From: Phycisphaerae bacterium
GTDB lineage: Bacteria; Planctomycetota; Phycisphaerae; Phycisphaerales; SM1A02
DNA: 43,620 nucleotides
Reading direction: 5' to 3'
Assembly: GCA_002722935.1 (NCBI GenBank)
Contig: PBMX01000022.1
Span: 1-43,620 of the forward strand
The notes below the pieces were generated by a model. The model did not search any database. It worked only from the letters and a program-made list of their open reading frames with translations, and had not been told where the DNA came from. Position numbers and translations under genes: made by a program. Shown piece after piece: positions 1 through 8,043 of the stretch. Positions within the stretch are counted from its first letter, which is position 1; each line of letters opens with the position of its first letter.

Positions 1-2
1 AC

Positions 3-2102
3 TGGCGGGCGGCCTTCTGGGTCGGCATGGGGTTGATCATCGCCTTCTCCGGAACCCTCATCCTGATGAGCTGGACGGGCACGACGCTGAATCTCCTCAC
101 GATGTTCGGGCTGATCGTCGTCATCGGCCTGCTCGTCGATGACGCCATCGTGGTCTGCGAGAGCATCCAGGCATCGCATGACAAGGGCATGGATCCGATC
201 GAGGCCGCGGAACGAGGGGCACTCCGCGTGCAGTGGCCGGTCGTGGCGACCGTGTTGACGAGCATCGTGGCCTTTCTTCCGCTGACCTTCATCAAGGGAA
301 CCATCGGCGACCTGATGGGCGCGCTGCCCATCGTCATCGCTCTGGCCCTTTTCATGAGCCTGGTCGAGTGCCTGCTCATGCTGCCGGGGCACATGGGGCA
401 CAGCCTCAGGCGACGTGGTCGATCGGCGGGCGGGGGACTGGCGGGAGCCTTCCGTCGATATGAGCAACGAAGGGATCACGTCATCTTCAACAGGATCGTG
501 CCTGCTTACCGAGCCTTGCTTGGTCGCCTGATCAGGCACAGGTACCTGACTCTGGCGGTGTCGTGTTCCGTCCTCGTGTTCTCCGTGGGCATCCTGGCCG
601 GTGGGCGCGTGCCCTACACCTTCCTTCCCAATGATGATGCCGAGAGCGTCATGATCAAGTTCGAACTGCCTGTGGGTACGCCAATCGAGCAGACCCGGGC
701 CATGGCCGAACTCGTCGAGGATGCGGCCGGGTCTCTTGAAGAAGTGCGAACCGTCAACTCCATCGTGGGGGCATCGATGAGCATGGATTCGAGGATGGGT
801 TCGAACTTCTCCACGAATGTTGCGCAGTTCTTCCTTGAATTGCAGCCGGCCGAGGAACGTGACCGCAACGCGGCCGCCGTCATGACGAGTCTCAGGAACA
901 TGCTCGAGGGACGGATGCACGGGGTGCAGAGTTTCTCGGTCGAGGAGCTTTCCGGTGGCCCCGGGGGAAAGGACATCACCATCTACATTACGGGTGATGA
1001 CGGTGATCGCATGCTCGAGATGGCCGAGCGCATGAAGGCCGACCTCCTGGCATTTACCGGTGTGCATGACGTCAGCGATGATCTCTTCGACGGCCAGCGG
1101 GAGTTGCAGATCTCGCTGAATCCATCCGGTGCCGCGATCGGGTTCACGGTCGCCGATGTCGCCCAGCAGGTTCGAACCTCGGTCTTCGGCCGCGAAGCCC
1201 ATGTCTTCGCCGATGAAGGCGAGGACATCGATGTCCGTGTCAGCGCCGCGGGTGTCAGCAGGGGTTCGCTTGACGCCATCGAGACGATGTGGGTCATTGC
1301 GCCCGATGGTCGCTCGGTCCCCCTTGCCGAGATCGCGACCATCAGAGATGGCGACGGCTATGCAGGCATCCGGAGGCGGAATCGATCCAGGTCGATGTCG
1401 GTCACGGCGGAGACGGCCGAGGGGCTGAGTCCTGAACTCGTGATGGCCTCGCTCCCCGTCGATGAATGGCGATCGAGCTTTCCCGGTCTCGACATCACCT
1501 TCGGTGGGCGCCAACAGTCACAGGCCCGTGCCTTCGCCTCCCTCCCGATGGGGTACATGGCCGCGATCTGCGTCATCTACGGGATCCTGGCATGGCTCTT
1601 CCGAAGCTACACGCTGCCCTTCACCGTGCTGCTCGGGATCCCCTTTGCGATCATCGGCGTCATCTGGGGGCATGTCATCCTCGGCTTCTCCCTGACCTTC
1701 CTGAGCATCATCGGTTTCGTCGCTCTCAGCGGCATCGTCGTCAACGACTCGCTGATCTTAGTTCACTACTACCAGGAGGAACTTGAGCGTGGCGCTCCAC
1801 TGCGGCAGGCACTGCTCTCGGCCGGCTCCGAGCGGCTGCGCCCGATCTTCCTCACCACGATCACGACCGTACTCGGCCTCACGCCGCTGATGCTGGAGGA
1901 GTCCTTCCAGGCCATATTCCTGATACCCATGGCCATCGCCATTTCGTTCGGACTCATGAGCGCCACCGTACTGATACTTCTTCTCATGCCGTGCCTGATC
2001 GTCATCCTCGATGACATCAAACGCCTCTTGTACCACTGCTGGCATGGGCGGGCCCGGCCTCCGGCGACGGGCCTGGAGGACCAGGCGATACCTGGCCACT
2101 GA
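3..2102 (+). CDS. RND-family efflux transporter permease (AcrB/HAE-like), 5' truncated by window edge
   Basis: Frame is open upstream of the listed Met (WRAAFWVGMGLIIAF). TM4-type GLLVDDAIVVCESI acidic pair, large periplasmic porter domain, C-terminal GFVALSGIVVNDSLILVHYYQEEL. Confidence 0.93.
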   Translation, partial: WRAAFWVGMGLIIAFSGTLILMSWTGTTLNLLTMFGLIVVIGLLVDDAIVVCESIQASHDKGMDPIEAAERGALRVQWPVVATVLTSIVAFLPLTFIKGTIGDLMGALPIVIALALFMSLVECLLMLPGHMGHSLRRRGRSAGGGLAGAFRRYEQRRDHVIFNRIVPAYRALLGRLIRHRYLTLAVSCSVLVFSVGILAGGRVPYTFLPNDDAESVMIKFELPVGTPIEQTRAMAELVEDAAGSLEEVRTVNSIVGASMSMDSRMGSNFSTNVAQFFLELQPAEERDRNAAAVMTSLRNMLEGRMHGVQSFSVEELSGGPGGKDITIYITGDDGDRMLEMAERMKADLLAFTGVHDVSDDLFDGQRELQISLNPSGAAIGFTVADVAQQVRTSVFGREAHVFADEGEDIDVRVSAAGVSRGSLDAIETMWVIAPDGRSVPLAEIATIRDGDGYAGIRRRNRSRSMSVTAETAEGLSPELVMASLPVDEWRSSFPGLDITFGGRQQSQARAFASLPMGYMAAICVIYGILAWLFRSYTLPFTVLLGIPFAIIGVIWGHVILGFSLTFLSIIGFVALSGIVVNDSLILVHYYQEELERGAPLRQALLSAGSERLRPIFLTTITTVLGLTPLMLEESFQAIFLIPMAIAISFGLMSATVLILLLMPCLIVILDDIKRLLYHCWHGRARPPATGLEDQAIPGH

Positions 2103-2197
2103 CGAGAAAGAGAAGTAGAAAACAGTCCGCTTCGAGTCGTAAGCCCTTCATGAAGAAAGGCTTAGGGCTATCACCAAGGCAGGGGGGCATCCAGACG

Positions 2198-2203
2198 TAT
2201 AAT
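2198..2203 (+). promoter_or_regulatory. candidate -10 element (TATAAT) upstream of ptsI
   Basis: Perfect TATAAT hexamer in the 135-bp gap, 34 nt before the ATG; no convincing -35 seen. Confidence 0.4.
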
Positions 2204-2210
2204 GGACCCT

Positions 2211-2230
2211 CTTCAGGCCAACCCCTGAAG
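2211..2230 (+). other. hairpin in short ptsI leader
   Basis: cttcagg-ccaacc-cctgaag: 7-bp perfect stem, 6-nt loop, between the TATAAT and the ATG at 2238. Confidence 0.4.
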
Positions 2231-2237
2231 CCTCACC

Positions 2238-3995
2238 ATGCAAAGCATCCAGGGAATCGCAGTTTCCCCCGGGATCGTGATTGCAAGGGCATTCGTCCTT
2301 GAACAGTTCCGGGAGCGCATTCCGCACCACCAGGTCGCGGAATCCGACGTTGCGCGCGAACTGGCAACCCTCGAGCAGGCCGTGGAGGATGCACTCGAAT
2401 CGATCCAGGCCGACCGGGACAGGGCGGAAGCCGACCTGGGAACCGAGCCGGCGAAGATCTTCGAGTTTCACCTCGGGCTTCTCAGGGATCCGACCCTCAT
2501 GGAGCCGGTCAGGAACAGGATCGAAACCGAGACGGTCACGGCGGCGTTTTCCGTTTCCGAGGCCTTCAGCAGTCTCGCTGACAAGTTCAGGGCCATGGGC
2601 TCAAGGGTCTTCCGGGACAAGGCACGCGACATTCTCGACCTGGAACGCAGGCTCATCGACAACCTCCTCGGACGTGCCGAAGATCGGCTCTCGACCCTGG
2701 AGACCCCGGTCATCATCGTGGGTCACGAGATGACGCCGATGCAGGCCGCTTCTCTCACCGAGGAGATGGTGGTCGGCCTCGCGACGGACTTCGGTGGTCG
2801 GACGGACCACACCTCCATCGTGGCGGCGGCACTGGGGATGCCCGTCGTCGTCGGATGCCAGACCCTTACCGAGCATGTCGATGACGGGGACATGGTGATC
2901 CTGGATGGATTCGCCGGCAAGGTGATCGTCGATCCTGATGAAGAGGTTCTTCAGCAGTACCACGATCGCATCAAGGCCATCGAGGAAGCGCGGTCCATCG
3001 TGGCGGTCTCGCCGGATGAGGAAGCGATCACACTCGATGGAACGCGCATCCAGTTGATGGGCAACATCGAGTTCCCCCGCGAGATTCCCTCGCTCCTGGA
3101 ACATGGTGGAGAGGGTGTCGGCCTGTACAGGACCGAGTTTCTCTATCTCACCAGCACATCGGAGCCGACCGAGGAAGAACTCTACGAGCAGTACGTCAAC
3201 TGCGTTCGAAACCTCGATGGTGGCCCCCTGACGGTTCGAACCCTTGACCTCGGTGCCGACAAGCACACGCAGGCGCAGGCGCTTGAACCTGAACGCAATC
3301 CCTTCCTGGGGCTGCGAAGCATTCGATACAGCCTGCAGCATCTGCCGCAGTTCAAGAGGCAGTTGAGGGCCATTCTTCGCGCCGGTGCCCATGGCCCCCT
3401 CAAGATCATGTTCCCGCTCATCACGACCATGACCGAGCTGAAACAGGCCAAGATGATCCTCGCCGATGTCCGCGAGGAACTCGAGGACGAGGGAGTCGAG
3501 ATCGCCGAATCGGTACCCGTGGGCATGATGATCGAGGTTCCCAGCGCCGCCCTGATGGCATCGACATTCGCCAAGGAGGTCGATTTCTTCTCCATCGGGA
3601 CCAATGACCTCACCCAGTACACGGTGGCCGTGGATCGTGGAAACCAGCGTGTCGCCAGCTTGTACACGGCGACGAATCCAGCGGTTATCAGGCTTGTAAA
3701 GGCCGTCATACGTGCTGGGAAGCGAAGAAACGTCGAAACCAGCCTTTGCGGCGAAATCGCGGGTGATATCAACTACACTATGCTTCTGATAGGACTCGGC
3801 TTGCGAATCCTGTCCCTCGTCCCTTCCCAGATTCCTCGCGTCAAGCAGGTCATTCGGAGGGTCGACGTAGGAAGTTGTGAGCGGCTGGCCAGGAAGGTCG
3901 GCTCATTTGATTCGGAGCGCAGGACGCTGAAATGTCTCCAGGATGAACTGAAATTGATCATGCCGGATCTGGATGGTGGATGGTCCACCGCGTAA
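2238..3995 (+). CDS. ptsI: phosphoenolpyruvate-protein phosphotransferase (PTS enzyme I)
   Basis: 585 aa; phospho-His motif GGRTDHTSIVA, PEP-binding barrel motifs (MIEVPSAAL, FFSIGTNDLTQY), catalytic Cys region SLCGEIAGD. Confidence 0.93.
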   Translation: MQSIQGIAVSPGIVIARAFVLEQFRERIPHHQVAESDVARELATLEQAVEDALESIQADRDRAEADLGTEPAKIFEFHLGLLRDPTLMEPVRNRIETETVTAAFSVSEAFSSLADKFRAMGSRVFRDKARDILDLERRLIDNLLGRAEDRLSTLETPVIIVGHEMTPMQAASLTEEMVVGLATDFGGRTDHTSIVAAALGMPVVVGCQTLTEHVDDGDMVILDGFAGKVIVDPDEEVLQQYHDRIKAIEEARSIVAVSPDEEAITLDGTRIQLMGNIEFPREIPSLLEHGGEGVGLYRTEFLYLTSTSEPTEEELYEQYVNCVRNLDGGPLTVRTLDLGADKHTQAQALEPERNPFLGLRSIRYSLQHLPQFKRQLRAILRAGAHGPLKIMFPLITTMTELKQAKMILADVREELEDEGVEIAESVPVGMMIEVPSAALMASTFAKEVDFFSIGTNDLTQYTVAVDRGNQRVASLYTATNPAVIRLVKAVIRAGKRRNVETSLCGEIAGDINYTMLLIGLGLRILSLVPSQIPRVKQVIRRVDVGSCERLARKVGSFDSERRTLKCLQDELKLIMPDLDGGWSTA

Positions 3996-4296
3996 CCGGA
4001 ATCCGGTTCACACTACGAAAAAACGCTGATCGAGAAATCGAGCCCGACGTACGAGGCCTTTCCGGTCGGCAACCGACGAACCACGTGGATCGTGGATGAG
4101 AAGATGGAAGCACGAGCAACAATGCACGACGTGACCGAAGAGCGCCCAGGACGACTTTTGTCGACCAGGCGGCCCGGACACGCCATCGCCTGCACTCAGG
4201 AGCCAACGCTCCCGGGGGTGCTGGCCGCATGTACCCGCCTGTGCCATTCCTTCCGCGACCACTGGAACGCCGGATCCACTGGAAAGGGATCCAATC

Positions 4297-6858
4297 GTGG
4301 CACCAAGAAAGAAGAAGACGGAACAGCCCGACGAACTGATGATCGTCAACGACGTTCCCGGCGAGGAATGCCGGATCGCCATCGTCCAGGATGGACACCT
4401 CGAGGAGCTCTATGCTGAGCGAGTCGCGGCAGCGAGCAACGTCGGCAATATCTACAAGGGACGCGTAACGAACGTCGAATCCGCCATCCAGGCGGCCTTC
4501 GTCGATTTCGGTCATGCCCAGCGCGGCTTCCTGCACATCTCCGACCTGCATCCCCAGTATTTCCCGGGGGGTGACAAGACGGAGAAGGTCGGTCGCAAGA
4601 CGACGCGACGTGATCGTCCACCCATCCAGAACTGCCTGAAGCGAGGCCAGGAGATCCTCGTCCAGGTCCTGAAGGAGGGCATCGGTACCAAGGGGCCGAC
4701 CCTGACGAGCTACCTGTCCATTCCCGGCCGCCTGATGGTGATGATGCCGAACATGGACCGGGTTGGTGTGAGCCGCAAGGTCGAGGACGACGACCAGCGC
4801 AAGATCATGCGGGACGTGCTCGACAAGCTCGACCTCCCCGACGACTTCGGGTTCATCCTCAGGACGGCGGGCATCGGGCGTACCAAGCTGGAACTGAAAC
4901 GTGACGTGGCCTACCTCACCCGGTTGTGGAAGGTCATGAAGAAGCGACAGGACACGGTGGGGGCTCCATGCGAGCTCTATACCGAGTCGGACCTCTTCAT
5001 ACGGACGATCCGCGACGTACTCAGGCCCTCGATCAAGGCGATCGTCGTCGATTCGGATTCCGCCTACCAGCGATGCATGGCGTTCCTCCGCGTGATTGCA
5101 CCACGCTCGGCGCCGGAGATCATCCAGTATCGACGTTCGCTTCCCCTGTTCCATGCCTTCGACGTGGAACGCCAGATCGACTCGATTCACCAGCGGGAAG
5201 TCACGCTGCCTTCCGGTGGCCGACTTGTGATCGACCAGACGGAGGCGCTCGTCGCCATCGATGTCAACTCGGGTCGCAGTCGTTCGGCCAAGGACAGTGA
5301 GACGAACGCCTTCCAGACGAACATGGAAGCCGCGGATGAGATCTGTCGCCAGCTTCGGCTTCGGGATCTGGGCGGATTGATCATCCATGACCTCATCGAC
5401 ATGCGGATGCAGCGGCATCGCCGCACCGTCGAGGAGCGTTTCGCCGAGAATCTCGAGCGTGACCGTGCGAGGACGACCATCCTCAAGATCAGCGAGTTCG
5501 GAATTCTCGAGATGACCCGGCAGCGCATGCGTCCGAGCATGCGGATGAGTCATTTCATCAGTTGCCAGTCATGCGATGGGCAGGGCGAGATCAAGTCGCC
5601 CGACTCGGTGGGCACGGATGTGCTCAGGAACGTCGGGTACCTGCTGCAGCACGACCAGGTCGCACGCGTCGAGGTGGTCGTTTCGCCGAAGGTGGCTTCC
5701 GTCCTGCTCTCGACACGTCGTCATCATCTCAACTCGATGGAAGACCAGCTCCAGAAGCAGGTCGACGTGCGGGTGAGCGAGACCATCGCGGCGGATCGCG
5801 TAAGTTTCTACGCCTACGACGAATCGAATACCGACCTTGAACTCTCCTCTCTGAAGAAGCCGACGCTGCCGTCGATCAAGGAACTGTCTGATGAAGCTGC
5901 TTCGTGGACCGGTGAAGAGATCCAGGCGGAGGAATCGGATGATGAAGATGAAGGTGGACGCCGTCGCCGTCGTCGTCGCAAGGCGCCTCCGGCCGATGCG
6001 GCCGCCATCGCGCTCTCCGGCGAGTTGATGAAGGAACTCGATGAACTCGAGGAAGAAGCCGACCAGGATGATGACGAAATCGTCGTCGAGGCTGAAGAGG
6101 CTCCCAGGAGTTCCAAGAAACGTCGACGGTCAAGGGGAGGCAGGGGTCGTCGTGGCCGAGGCAGGAAACCGGTCGTCGAGCCGCCAATCGAGGCCGCGGC
6201 TCGCCTCTACATTCTCGCGAAGAAGCTCAACTCGTCTTCCAAGGAGATCCTCGAGAAGATCACCGCTGCGGATGCCGCGGAGGTCGAAGGATGGTCCATC
6301 AAGAATCACATGTCCACGGTCACTCCGGAGCAGGCGATGGTGATCGCCGGCTGGCTCGCACCGCCGGCAGAAGCTGAGCAGGAAGGCTCCGAGGAGGAGA
6401 CGCCGAAGCGCGGTGGTCGCCGGCGACGCCGGCGTCGCAGGCGTAGCGGTGGCGACGGTGAGTCCTCGGGAGAGGCCAAGGAGCAGTCCGACACCGGCGA
6501 AGACAAGGATGAGGATGAGCCCGCTCCCAGGAAGAAGCGTCGTTCACGGCGTGGCTCGAGGGGAGGACGAGGGCGTAGGAAGAAATCAGGCGGCGAGGGG
6601 GATGACGGCCAACCGGAGGCGGAAGCCTCCGAAGGCAAGAAGAAGAAGCGAGGTCGCAGAGGTGGACGAGGCAGAAAGAAGAAGACCACGACGACCGGGT
6701 CTTCGGACAGTGCCGAGACGAAGTCGCCCGAATCGACCTCTGAACCGAAGCCCAAGCCGGAGCCGAAGCCGAAACGCCGAACGCTCTACGGTGGCTCGAG
6801 GCGAGGTGTGTCCAAGAGTGAAATCGACAAGGCGCATGCCGGAGACGGAGTTGCGTGA
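4297..6858 (+). CDS. ribonuclease E/G family protein with long basic/acidic C-terminal tail
   Basis: GTG start; S1-type N-terminus (GNIYKGRVTNVESAIQAAFVDFG), catalytic EALVAIDVNSGRS and GGLIIHDLIDMR, Zn-link CQSC, Arg-rich tail. Confidence 0.93.
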   Translation: MAPRKKKTEQPDELMIVNDVPGEECRIAIVQDGHLEELYAERVAAASNVGNIYKGRVTNVESAIQAAFVDFGHAQRGFLHISDLHPQYFPGGDKTEKVGRKTTRRDRPPIQNCLKRGQEILVQVLKEGIGTKGPTLTSYLSIPGRLMVMMPNMDRVGVSRKVEDDDQRKIMRDVLDKLDLPDDFGFILRTAGIGRTKLELKRDVAYLTRLWKVMKKRQDTVGAPCELYTESDLFIRTIRDVLRPSIKAIVVDSDSAYQRCMAFLRVIAPRSAPEIIQYRRSLPLFHAFDVERQIDSIHQREVTLPSGGRLVIDQTEALVAIDVNSGRSRSAKDSETNAFQTNMEAADEICRQLRLRDLGGLIIHDLIDMRMQRHRRTVEERFAENLERDRARTTILKISEFGILEMTRQRMRPSMRMSHFISCQSCDGQGEIKSPDSVGTDVLRNVGYLLQHDQVARVEVVVSPKVASVLLSTRRHHLNSMEDQLQKQVDVRVSETIAADRVSFYAYDESNTDLELSSLKKPTLPSIKELSDEAASWTGEEIQAEESDDEDEGGRRRRRRRKAPPADAAAIALSGELMKELDELEEEADQDDDEIVVEAEEAPRSSKKRRRSRGGRGRRGRGRKPVVEPPIEAAARLYILAKKLNSSSKEILEKITAADAAEVEGWSIKNHMSTVTPEQAMVIAGWLAPPAEAEQEGSEEETPKRGGRRRRRRRRRSGGDGESSGEAKEQSDTGEDKDEDEPAPRKKRRSRRGSRGGRGRRKKSGGEGDDGQPEAEASEGKKKKRGRRGGRGRKKKTTTTGSSDSAETKSPESTSEPKPKPEPKPKRRTLYGGSRRGVSKSEIDKAHAGDGVA

Positions 6859-8042
6859 GTTCGCCTCGTAGAGTCATCCTGCTGGGTTCGACGGGATCGA
6901 TCGGGACAAGCACGATCGAGGTCATCGAGCATCTCAATGCAGGGGGCCAACGCTTCGAGGTCGTCGGCCTGGCTGCTGGAAGCAATGGCGAACTGCTTGC
7001 CGAGCAGGCGGCGCGACTCGAAGTCGCTGACCTGGCCTTGCGGGATGAAAGGGGCGCATGTTCGATCGGTCCGTCGGCTACCGTTCGCACCGGTGAAGAT
7101 GCGGCCTGTCGGCTCGTCACCGAGGTGGCGAAGCCGGGAGATCTCCTCATCGCCGCCATCGTCGGTGCAGCCGGACTTGAAGCCGTCCTCGAGGGGATAC
7201 GCCTGGGCTGCGACATCGCCCTGGCGAACAAGGAGACCCTCGTTGCCGGTGGCAGCCTGGTCATGCCCATGGCGAAGCAGCAGGGTGTCGAACTGATTCC
7301 CATCGACTCGGAACACAGCGCCATCGCCCAGTGCTTGCGGAGCAGCCGGTCCATGGACGAGGTCGATCGAATCGTCATCACGGCCTCGGGCGGTCCGCTG
7401 CGGACATGGACGAGAGACCGGATCGAAGAGGCCACCGTCGAGGAGGCGTTGGCGCATCCAACGTGGACGATGGGGCGGAAGATCACCATCGATTCGGCTT
7501 CGCTGATGAACAAGGCGCTGGAGGTCATCGAGGCCCACTGGCTCTTCGGGCTTCCGGCATCGAAGATCGATGTCATCGTGCACCCGCAGTCGATCGTTCA
7601 CAGCTTCGTCGAGTACGTCGACGGATCCGTCATCGCCCAGTGCGGGCCACCGAGCATGAAGACACCGATCCAGTACGCGTTGACGTGGCCGGATCGCCTC
7701 GATGGCTGCGGTCCCAGGTTGGACTGGGAGGCCCTGCAGTCGCTCGAGTTCGAGCAACTTGATCATGAGCGGTTCCCCTCCGTTTCACGAGCCTGGGATG
7801 TCATCGAAGCCGGTGGCACCTCCGGGGCAATCTTCAATGCCGCCAACGAGGTGGCAGTCGAGGCCTTTCTCGAGGGGAGGACGAGGTTCGGGGGCATCTT
7901 CAGCCTCGTGGCACATGCCATGGATACGATCGACTCGACTGAAGTGTCCTCCCTTGACGATGTACTCCAGGCGGACAGGCGGTCGAGGGCCGTGGTGTCC
8001 GAGATGATCGCCTCGCAGGACACCGCAGCGGCAGGAACCTGA
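6855..8042 (+). CDS. dxr: 1-deoxy-D-xylulose 5-phosphate reductoisomerase
   Basis: NADPH motif VILLGSTGSIGTSTIEVI, SEHSAI, ASGGPLR, MNKALEVIEAHWLF; GTGA overlap with upstream stop. Confidence 0.96.
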   Translation: MSSPRRVILLGSTGSIGTSTIEVIEHLNAGGQRFEVVGLAAGSNGELLAEQAARLEVADLALRDERGACSIGPSATVRTGEDAACRLVTEVAKPGDLLIAAIVGAAGLEAVLEGIRLGCDIALANKETLVAGGSLVMPMAKQQGVELIPIDSEHSAIAQCLRSSRSMDEVDRIVITASGGPLRTWTRDRIEEATVEEALAHPTWTMGRKITIDSASLMNKALEVIEAHWLFGLPASKIDVIVHPQSIVHSFVEYVDGSVIAQCGPPSMKTPIQYALTWPDRLDGCGPRLDWEALQSLEFEQLDHERFPSVSRAWDVIEAGGTSGAIFNAANEVAVEAFLEGRTRFGGIFSLVAHAMDTIDSTEVSSLDDVLQADRRSRAVVSEMIASQDTAAAGT

Positions 8043-8043
8043 A

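Noticed and set aside
3958-5553. 531-aa antisense ORF opposite the RNase E/G gene
   Set aside because: Shadow ORF of a GC-rich conserved gene; its translation is low-complexity (R/H/D-rich) with no recognisable motif.
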